Assembly (NCBI RefSeq): GCF_000151665.1
Contig: NW_013171816.1
Span: 729,176-793,175, forward strand
Source: Blastocystis hominis
Lineage: Eukaryota; Sar; Bigyra; Opalinata; Blastocystidae
Reading direction: 5' to 3'
DNA length: 64,000 nucleotides
In this document: piece by piece, positions 11,744 to 22,453 of the stretch
Numbering within the stretch: position 1 is the first letter of the stretch
How the letters are laid out: every line of letters starts with the position of its first letter
Position numbers and translations under genes: made by a program
Notes under the pieces: generated by a model
The model's database searches: none
The model's input: only the letters and a program-made list of their open reading frames with translations
What the model was told of the DNA's origin: nothing

Positions 11744-14270
11744 ATGAGCGATTTTTCTCAGTTTACGAAGAAGGATGAGCCAGAGAAGGAAAAGACCGCG
11801 GCCGTTCGGTCATCGATAGGATCCTGGCAACGAGTAGCGAAAACTTGAATTATTGAATTCGTAGTATACTACAGGATTCGGAGTTGAATTAATGAGAAAG
11901 ATGGGCTTTGAAGGTCGTTTAGGAAAAGATGGACAAGGTATTTCAAATCCTATTGCAACCAAAGTATTCATCAAATCGAAATATAATCTTTTTTTGTAGA
12001 AAAGACCCGAGGGTTTGGGTTTGGGAGCAAACGGGTTCAAAGAAGCATCAACGCTTAAAGCAAATAAAGAGATTGCCAAAATATATAATAAAGTATGCTA
12101 TATCGTTGCTTTGTAAATAGAATGCTGGAATTGTCACAGAAGAAGAGGAGGAGGAAGGGAAGACGAAGAAGAATACAAAGAAGAAAAATTGGTGGAAAGA
12201 CTCGGAGGACGAGGATTCCGACGAAAATGGAACTGCCGAAGAGAATAGCGAAGACTTCTTATCTGCGACGGATTCTGGAGACTACACGCCACGCAGAAGA
12301 CGCGAGAAAAAGATGTACCTTCCCTATTTCCAATTCGAGCTAGATTCAAGACGATCGAGCAGCTGCTGGAGGAGCAAGAAGAGCTCAGTCCATCCAGCGA
12401 GTCCCGATCGCCCATGGTATTCACGGACCACACAGGACGCGAAACAAAGCAAAAAACGATGAGCTCGGAATTCACTCTCTCCAAAGTCGACCGCAGCGCC
12501 GTTGGCTTTGAGGTTTTCCCTTCTCCCTCCCTCGCTCCCATCTAGCTCGTCTACAACCTCGAATCGCTCGCCTCGCTGGAAGAAAGCCACATTCTGGACT
12601 TCAATCGAAACCGCGCGCAGCGCGACAAACGCCGCGAAGAGAAAACCGAGTTCGTCGCGAAGATGAAAGAGCAGACCGAGCAGCTCTCGCAGGAGATTCG
12701 CAATCTCGAGTCGTTGACGCAAGACATCCAAACGTACCTTCAGGAAGACGCGGCGGTTCGCAAAGCGCCGCTGGAAGCGCTGCTGCTGCTGGAGAAGTTC
12801 CAGATCAACTATCCGACGGAGTATTATCGCTATAAAGTCTATCAGATCTTGCCGTCGCTGCTGCAGCCGGCGATTCAGCACGCGTTCGCGACGTGGAATC
12901 CGCTCGCAGTGAGGACCGGGATGTGTGTTGAGCGTAGAACGCGGCGAGTTTCGTGGAATTGGTGGACGATGTGCAGTCGATTATTCTGATGAAGGAAGAG
13001 GAAGAAAACGCGGAATCGCATTTATTCAATTATGATTGGCTGGACACGAGCACACAGAAATACTACGACGAAAACCGCTTTCTCGTCGTCTCCATCTTCA
13101 CCGCCTCGCTGCTTCCGCGCATCCAAGCCGCGCTTTCCTCTTCGTTCGACGCGCTCAATCAAGACCATCTCCTCAACTTCCAGCAAATCCTCAGCGCCGC
13201 GCGGCAGATTTGGGACGCCGATGTGCTGCTCGAGAAGATGATCAAGCCCGTCACAGCGCGCATTCTCTCCGCCGTACCCTTTTCTTCCTCCTTTGCTCTC
13301 TCCCAGATCCAGAGCTGGACCCGCGCGGCTTCGCAGCCCGTTTTCTTCTTCACGTCGCTGCTTCGCTTCCAGACGCTTCTCCCAGGCTTCGATTCCGACG
13401 TCTTTCCGCACTTCACCAACGCGCTGTCTGCTTATTTGAAGTCGCTGGCCGATCTGCGCGAGCTCAAATCCGTTCTCGCCGAGCTGAAGCCTCTCTTCGA
13501 TTCGGAAAGCCCCGCTGCGCGGCGATCGCTCTTCGCGTTGGAGAACACGGCGCTTCCCAAGCTGGTCTCGCGGCTCCGCGCGCTGCAAATCGATCCGAGC
13601 GACCAGCAACACATCGACTACTTCACATCCGTTCTGGAATGGAGCGACTGCATCGATCTGGGAACGCTTTCCGCGGTGCTGGAGGGCGAGTTCTTCCCGA
13701 AATGGCTGGCCGTTCTGTTCGATTGGATCCACCAGCCCGGCGTGAATCTGCAGGAGATCGTGATGTGGATTCAAGGCTGGCGCAGCCTGTTTCCGGACGA
13801 GCTGCTGCGCGAAAGCCACGTGGTGCAGCAGTTCAATCGCTGCTGGGATATCGTGAACGATTTCTTGGACGGGACGAACAAGATCGATTCGACGCAGTTC
13901 CGAAAGCCAGTGTCGTACTATCGCGTGCTGCAGAATCGAAAGATCGAAGAAGCCAATCGGAAACTCCGCGATGTGCGTGTCGAGCGGGCTTGTGACGATT
14001 AGAAATTCCAGAAGGACGCCACCGAGACCGCGACGATGAACATTCGCGACGCGCTGGCGATGTGGGGCGCGAAGAACAACATCGAGCTGTCCCAGCTGGA
14101 GAACAAGCAGATGGACGGGAACGCGCTCTACAAGTTTGGGAACATCCAGGTGTTCTTCCAGGACAATGTCACATTTGCGAGGATCCCGGGACCTGCAAAC
14201 GTCTGGGAGCCGCGAAGCATGCAGGAGCTGCTCAAGATGAATCAGGACTTTGAAAGTGATCCTTTGGATT
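11744..14270 (+). CDS. TFIP11: Splicing factor TFIP11 (Ntr1/Spp382 family); stop codon not encoded
   Basis: TFIP11/Ntr1 recruits the helicase Prp43 to take apart the post-splicing spliceosome. The exon chain reads a G-patch (LMRKMGFEGRLGKDGQGI, across the intron following SWQR), then RPEGLGLGANGF, an acidic linker, and a long GCFC domain including MVFTDHTGRE, IDSTQFRKPVSYYRVLQNRK and the family's C-terminal NALYKFGNIQVFFQD and VWEPRSMQELLKMN. Introns are 28-36 nt. TGTTTGTT at 14275-14282 falls before any encoded stop; the next in-frame TAA is at 14312. Cleavage four bases before the octamer leaves GAT T, giving UAA from the tail and a C-terminus SDPLD. Head to head with the PH/coiled-coil gene, 102 bases apart. 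Confidence 0.9.
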
Positions 14271-14274
14271 CGGG

Positions 14275-14282
14275 TGTTTGTT
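14275..14282 (+). terminator. TGTTTGTT signal that decides the TFIP11 end
   Basis: Exact octamer lying inside the open frame, 30 bases before the first encoded in-frame stop. It implies that the mature stop is made by polyadenylation after T14270. Confidence 0.8.
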
Positions 14283-14320
14283 GTGACAAACAGGGAATCT
14301 CCTCCCATGTGTAAATAGAC

Positions 14321-14953
14321 TTAACGACGGCAAGTAGAAGGTCTGGTGGCAAGGAAAGTGCTGCGGTACTTCTTGGACTCGGCACGGTACTGGCGGTGAG
14401 GCAGAGCGTACTTCACGTTCTTGTGAGTGTACATGATGTTCTGGTGTCTTCTCAGATCCTCATCGGCCACCACAGCGGTCTTGATGATCTGGATCGATCG
14501 GTCACGAGCACGGTGGGTACCAGCCATCTCAGAATAGCACTGCTTGACAGCACCAATCAGAGAGGTGTCGCGGTACTCCTTGTACATGTTGTGAGTACCA
14601 GAGCGAGAGTTGTAGCGCAGCCAGATTCCGTAGTTCTTCACCTCGCCACTCTTCTCGAAGATCTAGCAAAATCACCAACTGCTCCACAAACACGAACCTC
14701 GTTCACAGCAAGGATTTCTCCAGTTCCCTTCTTCATCTTGTGAAGTCTGTGCATGAAATACCAGTAACGGGACTTGGCAGTCACAGGGTTGGGAGCAAAG
14801 AGTCTCATTCTGAAAATTTCAGGCTCAGGGTCGTTTTCCGTGGGGAGTCTGCGACCAACAACGTGATAATAGTGAATCTACACCAAAATGAGTATAAGTC
14901 GATTATAATCAAATTCAAGTAGCAGGGATATCAAAATTCAAGCGTACGGGCAT
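14321..14953 (-). CDS. RPL18A: 60S ribosomal protein eL20 (L18a)
   Basis: Large-subunit ribosomal protein. After a two-codon first exon (ATG CCC) the protein reads [20 protein letters not shown], then [40 protein letters not shown] and a C-terminal [14 protein letters not shown], at the usual length. The first intron, 14878-14947, is 70 nt, more than twice the norm here; the second, 14663-14697, is 35 nt. Stop TAA at 14321-14323. A near-match signal (GACAAACA, TGTTTGTC on the minus strand) lies at 14285-14292. Convergent with TFIP11, whose octamer is adjacent. Confidence 0.95.
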
Positions 14954-15290
14954 GACTGAAACAATACAACACTGGAAGAGAGTTCGTATTAAATAAAAGG
15001 AATCCCAGGGGGTTGAATTCTCCCAACATAAATTGTCACACCTATTTTGGATCCCCTACATGCTATGGTTTATCGCGTAATTCCAATTCTTGGGTTGAAA
15101 AAAGTATTTAGAAAGGATCTTACAAAACAAAAGGTGACGTTGCTGCTTGGTTTTACTTTTTCTCCTGATTGAGGTAAGTTATCTCTACAGAAATATGCTC
15201 GTTGCATAGTACTCGCTTTGTTAAAATGAAGTAGGAAAGAAAATAAAGACATGTATGTCACAAACGTTCCAAACAGATAAAAAACAAACA
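14954..15290. other. Intergenic stretch between eL20 and a small membrane protein gene
   Basis: Contains the presumed eL20 promoter. A short plus-strand frame starting MVYRVIPILGLKKVFRKDL (about 15064-15170) is present, with a GAG/GTAAGT-like donor nearby, but I could not build a convincing exon chain. Confidence 0.3.
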
Positions 15291-15549
15291 TTACTTCTTT
15301 TGATTTTCCGTAGATTCAACTCCCTGATTCCGTGCTTGGTTTACACGATCTTGAATAATGCGCTCTGTGGCTTCAGCTGTTCTCTAAAAAGGAGAATAAG
15401 GAAGACATTCCACAAAAAATACTCGTTGCTCGTGCATATCCATGGCACATAGGAATCCGATACAAAAGCCTGTTGCAACTATATATTTGTCAAAGACAAC
15501 TTCTGATACTTGTTGCTGCAATAGCAGTTGCTATACTGGTAGGTTTCAT
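15291..15549 (-). CDS. Small single-pass membrane protein, about 62 residues
   Basis: Recovered by joining three tiny exons across introns 15479-15509 (31 nt) and 15384-15422 (39 nt). The protein starts MKPTSIATAIAATIATGF and forms one hydrophobic helix of about 22 residues. A short polar tail follows, RTAEATERIIQDRVNQARNQ, likely an amphipathic helix, ending QKK. The stop TAA (15291-15293) directly abuts the TGTTTGTT octamer (15283-15290 on the minus strand). The size, single helix and charged tail resemble small organelle or ER membrane subunits, but I cannot name a family. Confidence 0.55.
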
Positions 15550-15569
15550 AGATTTTCTAACAAAACAAA

Positions 15570-17227
15570 CTAATTAATTAAAATATAGACAATATGGTTA
15601 TACAGACGTAACAGGAATAATAAAATAAACGATAAGGAAAAAAGATACAAATAGAATAAGTAATGCTTAAGTTGTGCTAACATGCGTTTAGCCAGGACGT
15701 ATAAGATGAAAAATGATATAGACACCACCATATTACTCCAGCTTTGAATGGAGTATTGCAGATAAATTGTTGCGACGAACAGGAGGAATCCAATAACTTC
15801 ATACCCCAAAAGAAAGCGAATCAGAGCTGGTAACAGGTAGATAACACAGCAGACTGGAACCATTACGAGCATAAACTTCCACATCACTTTCTTTGGATTG
15901 TAGGAAGAAAACACCCAACTCGAGATCTTTGGGAAGAAATCCTTAGCCCATTGCAGCCGGCTCCATAGATAGATGCCCAGGCTCTTAATCTTATCCACCA
16001 ACAGCTGGTCCGCCGTGGAAAGAATCATCACTTCCTCTATCAACAAAACGAAGAACGCCACCACAAATGTGAAATAAAGAACTGGAGAGATACGCTCTTG
16101 GCGATTGCAAGTACACAGCTCCGTCGTGTGCTCGGTGATCTCTGACAAGGATTGCTTGTTCTCCTCCAGTTTTCTATCAAATGTGCACACAATGCCGGTC
16201 ATTTCTTCGAGTTGCGATGTAATGGCAGCCTTGATATTATTCAATTCTTGTGATAATTCCCTATGAAGGCATTTAGTAATCTGGTATTCCGTGCTATTCT
16301 CTATAAATTGAATTTTCGAGGAGCTTTGAAGAACGTTTAGTGTTATATCATCGTTGTCCAATGCACCCGACTTTCTCTGCTCCATTTCCTTCTGTCCCAT
16401 TTTCATGAGCTTCTTCATGACATCGTGGACTGATACATCCAACGAAGAAAATCGCCCCAAAAGATGCGTAAACTGCAACATCAACTTAACACGATTTTGT
16501 GGTTTCGTGGCCTTCCAGGTTGATTCAAACCTCTTAAATAACATATCCTTTTCTTTATCCAAGAAGGAACTGTAGTGCGCAGAAAAGTACCAAGGAAGCA
16601 CGGCCTTTATAGTACTCAAGTAATTGAATAATTGATTGATCGTCTCTTCAAATTCATCATCAAATTTCAGTTCCTTTATAACTTCAAATCGCTCCTAACA
16701 GAAACTAACATTCGAATCCCTTACTTCAAGATATGAAAAGCTCACAAGAGAGTATATGTACCAAGGAAAGAGATACTTAATAGTACTCAGGTATACGACT
16801 AGTTGAGAAACCATTCCTCCGATTATCTCAGCCAACCTTGTTTGAGCCAGAGATTGCTTCAGATCGATATTAGGCATAAAGCGATCTACAATAATAAAAA
16901 GTAACTAGTGCAAATACATATTGCGTAGCAAGCAAAGAAAATGCAAGCAAGTATCACGGCTGCAGAGATAATGTATCTATAGGTAATCGAATTAGGAATC
17001 GCAAACACTGATGGTTTTTCTTCAAAAGCTGCACTCTCTTCCAGACTGTTCACAACAGTTGGCATACTGATTTCTTTCACGACTTTTGATCTCTTAGACG
17101 GAAAAAATATGTTATAAATTCCATCTTGATGATCAGAAAACAATGCCACTAATAATCACGCACCTTTCCTGCATTATAAACATGATTCTTGGTATAACAA
17201 TAATAGCAGGATCAACCAAATTGACAT
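15570..17227 (-). CDS. Polytopic membrane protein with signal peptide, unknown
   Basis: Four exons give about 520 residues. An upstream exon supplies a signal-peptide-like start, MSIWLILLLLLYQES, joined by a 33-nt intron to ALFSDHQDGIYN. A hydrophobic segment (YIISAAVILACIFFACYAI) follows near residue 85. Next comes a helical stretch holding two related blocks, YLSTIKYLFPWY and YLSTIKAVLPWY, which suggest an internal duplication of about 55 residues. The C-terminal third has four or five membrane helices, beginning after a Cys pair (ELCTCNRQE). The stop TAG abuts TTTGTTTTG, a weak signal variant. I do not recognise a family; the architecture gives no function beyond the secretory or endomembrane system. 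Confidence 0.7.
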
Positions 17228-17372
17228 CCTATTTATTATCTTTATAAAAAAGTGTCCCAATTTACATATGATACTCAATTATTGTTGGTTTTTGTTAACT
17301 AAATTAGGCCATCGCCGAATAAAACAGTCTACCTCTCGTTTGGTCAAAATTATATCGCCCGATTGAACTAAA

Positions 17373-18224
17373 ATGTCTGAAGGTAGGGAAGTGGAGTATG
17401 CAGTCTGAAGAATAGCCCCTGTTGCTACTGAAGTCCCTGTTGAAGCTGCTCCCGTGGAGACCACTCCCGCTGCTCCTGCTCAGCAAGAGCGCCGCCCCCG
17501 TGGCCGTGGTCGCGAGGGTCGTCGTCCTCGCCGTGGTCTTGAGGAGTCTAAGGAATGGGTGCCTGTGACCAAGATTGGTCGTCTGGTGAAGGCCGGAATG
17601 ATCACCTCCATCGAGGAGATCTACATGTTCTCTCTTCCCATCAAGGAGCCCGAAATCGTGGACAGACTGCTCCCTGAGCTCAAGGAGGAGGTCATGCAGG
17701 TGTTCTCCGTCCAGAAGCAGACCACTGCCGGTCAGAGAACCCGCTTCAAGGCTTTCGTCGCCGTTGGTGATAGCAACGGTCATGTGGGTCTTGGTTCGAA
17801 GTGCGCTAAGGAAGTCGCCGGAGCCATCAAGGGAGCCATTCTGGTTGCCAAGATGTCGATCATTCCCGTCCGCCGTGGTTACTGGGGTGACAACGCTGGA
17901 GACGTGCACACTGTGCCGATGAAGGTCACTGGAAAGTGCGGATCTGTGCGTGTGCGTCTGATTCCTGCTCCTCGTGGAACTGGAGTCGTCGCTTCTCCCG
18001 TCCTGAAGAAGATGCTGACTCTGGCTGGAATTGATGATGTGTACACCAGCTCGCGTGGTCACACCCGTACTCTGGGTAACTCGATCAAGGCTTGCTTCGC
18101 TGCCTTGAAGCACACTTACTCGTACTACACTCCTAACTTCTGGAACAACACCTGCACTGAGCAGATCCCCTACCAGAAGTTCACTGATTTCCTCAGCAAG
18201 GAGGCCAAGGTGAAGGAGTATTAA
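17373..18224 (+). CDS. RPS2: 40S ribosomal protein uS5 (S2)
   Basis: Small-subunit protein of the decoding-fidelity region. The first exon (MSE plus one base) joins across a 33-nt intron (17383-17415) to an Ala/Pro/Arg-rich N-terminal extension with [13 protein letters not shown]. The S5 core follows: [54 protein letters not shown] and the C-terminal [10 protein letters not shown]. Only one intron; GC-rich coding sequence. Stop TAA, then about 79 bases of 3' UTR before TGTTTGTT (18304-18311), one of the longer untranslated ends here. Confidence 0.96.
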
Positions 18225-18303
18225 GCAGCAGTCGATTCTGAAAGAGAGTATTAAGGAGAGTGTGGGCGACACTACGGTGCGTGTGTGCCGACCTTAATCG
18301 ATG

Positions 18304-18321
18304 TGTTTGTTGAAACAAACA
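18304..18321. terminator. Back-to-back 3'-end signals of uS5 and the TTC38-like gene
   Basis: TGTTTGTT on plus (18304-18311) is followed two bases later by AACAAACA (18314-18321, repeated again at 18318-18325) for the converging minus gene. Confidence 0.75.
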
Positions 18322-18390
18322 AACAGATAGAAAAAGAGTTTGTATTGTGATTTGCATATCTGCTTGCTTGCTTGGCTGAGATTGTATTTG

Positions 18391-20274
18391 TTAATTAGTT
18401 CCATTGCCTCCTTGCTCGTAGCCCAGATTGTAGGCATAGTCCTGGAGTGTTTCCGCCTTCCCGATCAATCCCATCTTCCGCACACACTCCGAGAGCAGGC
18501 GGAAGCAGTCAGCTCGTTTGGGATACTGCGTGGTACTACATCGAAACAGTGCCTCGCACACTACAAGTCGTTCAACAGTCTCTCCAGCACGCTGAACTTC
18601 CCCGCACCGCTCATCGCTTTAAAAAGCGACTGCAGAAGGAGCTCGCGATCTCTGGCTTCGCCTCCCAGACAGTCGAACTGCGGGACCAATCCAAACAGAA
18701 GCTTCGCCGCCACTTCATAGTGTTCCTAATGCCCACACGACTGCGTTCTCTACATTGTTCAGCTCGAGCAGCGCGTTCACACACGGCGAAATCAACGGAT
18801 TCGCGGCCGTCACGTCCATCCGATCCTCTCCATTCACATGGTTCCACTTGATCTCCGTCTCCGCTACGCTCAAACCGACTCTCCATTCTCTACGCAGAGC
18901 GAACTCCTTCCACAGCGCGTCCCGCTCCTCGCTTTCCTGGCTCTCCAGCAGCGCGCGCAGCTTCTGCTCCTCCCCCGTAATCGAGAACAGAATCGACCGA
19001 TACACCACGTCCATCGGCGCCAATATCTTCTTCTCCGTCGCGTCCAACAACCGCGAAACGCGGCTCCATCGATCGCCCATGCCTTCTCCCAGCAGCTCCA
19101 TGCGGTAGAAGATCTGAATATAGTCGTTGATGTGATCGCTGCGGAGGAGATCCTGCTTCATTCCCTCGTTTCCTGGCAGCACGCCCTTCTCCACGAACTG
19201 CTCTTCGCGCGCCAGCGCGTTGTCTACGATGTCCATCGCGTTGGAGTACTGCTTTAGCTGCATGTTTAGCGTCGCTTTGTGAGAGAGAAGATGATGGTCG
19301 AGAGTCGATCCGTTCTTCATAACCGCGGGATCGACAGACCACGCTTCTTCGGTTTCGCGGAGAAAACGGAGTCCTTCGCGCGCTCGTCCCTGCATTCGAG
19401 CGAGAAACTGCTCCTACTTTGGACTCCATGGCGTGCAAAACAGCGTGGATCGCGCGGACGTCGCCCGGTTCTCCGGAGAGAGCCTGCATTCCGACCCTTT
19501 CTGCCTCGCTAGAGATGAGATAAGACGATGGAAGGCACTCGATTTGATTCATTTCCATCAGAGAGAGAGCGCGGTACCCTGCGATGGAAGAGTCGCAGGG
19601 GATGCCGATGCCCCAGTATGACCAGGTTCGGGATATGGAAGAAAACTAGAGAGAGGGACGAGGGATAAAATTACCATTTGACTGCTTTCTCCTAGTCGTT
19701 GGTAGAGAGAAAACAAAGTGTTGATTGCTAAGATATCCACGGGGTCATTCAGTAGGATTGCTTCAAGTGTGTTCACGGCATATCGAACTCTATTACACTT
19801 TAACGCCTTGATTACGTTGAAATAGAGCTGCTCATTGCGAGTAAAGTCCGAATCTTAATAGTAATCAAGGTAGTTTATGATACGACTCGATTCTACAGAA
19901 AACGCATCCTTTAAACGATTGAAATACACTTGGGAATCACCCAAACCAGAAACTAGGCTAGATATGCAGCAGATAATATTTCCCATAACAAAATCCGGGT
20001 GAGATTCTAAATACTTCTATAAGCAAAAGTGAGAGCAGATATACATCTCCAAGAATATCAAACGGGTATTGATGGTATGAAATTATCTTAGATGTTACAA
20101 AGAACTGAAAGAAACAACATTTGATAAGGCTTTATCGTACAGAGCCAACTCTTCGTCATTACGTGCTGTAATTAGCGTAGTGCAGACCTTCGACGCACGT
20201 CTCGTTGTTGGGATTTCGGGATTTCGTGAGAAGCTAAAGTTTACCATTTTCCAGTTATACGCACAACCATCCAT
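18391..20274 (-). CDS. TTC38: TTC38-like tetratricopeptide protein
   Basis: Multi-exon minus gene rebuilt from about nine exons, starting MDGCAYNWKMVNFSFS. Recognisable TTC38-family steps, in order, are SHPDFVMGNIICCISSLVSG, TLEAILLNDPVDILAINTLF, DVRAIHAVLHAMES, HHLLSHKATLNMQLKQYSNA, LLGEGMGDRWSRVSRLL and EHYEVAAKLLFGLVPQF. The C-terminus ends LGYEQGGNGTN before TAA at 18391-18393. The order and spacing fit a full-length TPR superhelix of the TTC38 type (about 500 residues). These proteins occur from bacteria to humans and have no settled biochemical role. 3' UTR about 70 bases to the octamer. Confidence 0.75.
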
Positions 20275-20400
20275 ATTCTCTCAAAAATTTGTTACAAACA
20301 ATTCGTGTTGGTTTCACAGAATGAAAAACTCTGGAAATAGACAACATGACAAATGATCTTTGAACAAACAAGCAGGCAATAAACAGCTGAAAACACAACC

Positions 20401-21924
20401 TTAAGAATCCCAAGTAAGGTCAGAATTGAAAAGCTCCTGTCCAGTCTCCTCGCATTTAACAGTAACATGAACTTTGCTTTCTCCATCATAAGAAAAAGTT
20501 GTATTGAAATGAATTTCGCCCTTTGGCCTTTTGGGGAATCCACTGTATCGATAGGCTTTGAGAACATTACAACTCGAAAGAGGTGCAACTTCTTCTACAT
20601 ATGTACTTCTCCCTTGACAAAGTTGAGTATATATGGTTTCAGCATTGTCTACTGCAGTTGTCAGAACCACCGATTCGCTACACGGAATATCGTGATTTGA
20701 GGGAATGATGCACTCCACTTCGTTGTTGATGAGCGAAGTGCCCAAACTGAACGCTGTCTTTTCTTTTGGAAGAATGTCGTAAACAAGAGCCATACAAGCA
20801 CCTTTAGCTACACATTCATCCGGATTGACAGATTGAGTCGTCTTTTCTTTACCAAAATGCTTTGCCAGTTTCTTTTGAACAAGCAATAAACGAGTCGATC
20901 CGCCAACCAAAACTACACGAGACATATCGTCTCTCGATAAACCAGCTTTGTTCAAAGCTCGTTCTACAATTGCTATCGTCTTGTCAAGTTCTTTATCGAT
21001 AAGATCATTTAACGTATCTATAGTAAGAGTAACAGCATATCCTTCCTCCATAAATATCGGAGGTTCAATATCAGATTCATCCATACTAGATAATTGTTCT
21101 TTTGCTTGTTCACAAAGTGATAATAATCCACTTCGAGTTTGGCTCTTCGCTTCAGGAGTAAGACCTTCAGGAATCAGTTCTTCTCCATATGTCTCTTCCC
21201 ATGTCTTTAATAACCATTCAAGAATAATTTCATCGATATTTGAACCTCCCAAGAAATTGTCTCCATCATGTACCAGTACCTTATAATTACCATTCGAAAT
21301 GTCCAAAATGGAAACATCAAAAGTTCCTCCACCAAAATCATATACCATAATCTTCTTACTAGTTGTATCTTGTCCTAGTCCATAGCAAATAGCAGCAGCA
21401 GAAGGTTCATTAAGTAACTTTACTCTATTCATGTTAAATCCTGCTTTAGAAATTGCATCTCGAGTAGCTTGTCTTTGATTGTTATCGAAATTAGCAGGAA
21501 TCGTAATAACAACATCACCAATTGTACAACCGCTTCTATTTTCAATTGTCTTTTTGATTTCTTTAAGTATCTCAGCACTCACGTCAGAAGGAGAATAATC
21601 CGCGTCTGTTTCCGCAATGTGGAAATAAGGTTTGTTCCCTTTGTTTACAACAGGAACACCACAATAATTTAAAGCACCTTGTACCTCTGTCGAATTATAG
21701 TATCTCCCGATTAATCGCTTCGCATTACGTACAACATTCCTAGCCCTTCCAAAATACAGTTTTGCGGAACTTCCAGAAATAATACCGCTTTTAGAATATC
21801 GTACAAAAGAAGGAAACAGCTTACGACCATTTGGATAATCAACGCATTCAAATTCTCCCTCTTTGTAGTAAAAAGCACAAGAATTAGTCGTTCCTAAATC
21901 AATACCAACAGGTACTTCAGGCAT
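20401..21924 (-). CDS. Divergent short HSP70-like protein (copy 1)
   Basis: Single-exon gene, 507 residues, AT-rich compared with its neighbours. An actin-fold ATPase domain is clear: VGIDLGTTNSCAFYY (phosphate-1), AKRLIG, VITIPANFDNNQRQATRDA, LNEPSAAAICYG, IMVYDFGGGTFDVSIL (phosphate-2) and VVLVGGSTRLLLVQKKL (adenosine). After residue ~380 there is a shortened beta-type substrate domain ending DLTWDS. The helical lid and any EEVD or ER-retention tail are missing, against about 640 residues in a full HSP70. It resembles the lineage-specific HSP70-like families of parasitic protists. A relative sits at 55613. Octamer at 20363-20370. Confidence 0.88.
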   Translation of the reverse strand: MPEVPVGIDLGTTNSCAFYYKEGEFECVDYPNGRKLFPSFVRYSKSGIISGSSAKLYFGRARNVVRNAKRLIGRYYNSTEVQGALNYCGVPVVNKGNKPYFHIAETDADYSPSDVSAEILKEIKKTIENRSGCTIGDVVITIPANFDNNQRQATRDAISKAGFNMNRVKLLNEPSAAAICYGLGQDTTSKKIMVYDFGGGTFDVSILDISNGNYKVLVHDGDNFLGGSNIDEIILEWLLKTWEETYGEELIPEGLTPEAKSQTRSGLLSLCEQAKEQLSSMDESDIEPPIFMEEGYAVTLTIDTLNDLIDKELDKTIAIVERALNKAGLSRDDMSRVVLVGGSTRLLLVQKKLAKHFGKEKTTQSVNPDECVAKGACMALVYDILPKEKTAFSLGTSLINNEVECIIPSNHDIPCSESVVLTTAVDNAETIYTQLCQGRSTYVEEVAPLSSCNVLKAYRYSGFPKRPKGEIHFNTTFSYDGESKVHVTVKCEETGQELFNSDLTWDS

Positions 21925-22453
21925 TTCTTCTAAATTAACTATAAATTATAATAATAGTTTTTTACCTGATACCCAATATATGGATATCCCCATATTATTG
22001 ACCCAATATTATCAATTATAACAATATACTGTTTGTTAATATTGATTTCTTTTCATTTTCGATATTTCTACTATCATTAACGAAACTTGCAAATGATTAT
22101 ATTTACCAATTCTTGTTGATTAATTCGATTTCAGTAACAGTTTGACAATAATCAAACGAAAATGATCTAAAAATGTTTTAAAATAATCATGATTAAAGAA
22201 ACCAAGAAATATATACTATTATATCAAATCATTAGTATCTTTGTTTAGATTAACAATCTGAAAATTATTGAAATACAATCATCTTTGTTGCGTATTTGTA
22301 TATATGTGTATGTATATTTATCAAATTATCGATATACATACATACATAAACAAAGAATTCCAAAATGTAAATTAATATTAACATTAATAAACAGAAACAA
22401 TTGTTTTAACAAACAACAATTCTCGTCTCGATGAATTATACAACAATTTCAAT
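21925..22453. other. AT-rich intergenic region
   Basis: About 530 bases of very AT-rich sequence with runs such as TATATGTGTATGTATATTT and no exon chain I can support. It holds the promoter of HSP70-like copy 1 and, at 22408-22415, the octamer of the protease gene. Confidence 0.6.

Noticed and set aside
15064-15211. Short plus frame MVYRVIPILGLKKVFRKDL with a possible 40-nt intron
   Set aside because: Splice borders are forced and no exact 3' signal follows; kept only as a note in the intergenic entry.
15570-17227. Possible KAR5/GEX1/Brambleberry nuclear-fusion protein, from signal peptide plus C-terminal helices
   Set aside because: The cysteine-rich domain that defines that family is absent.
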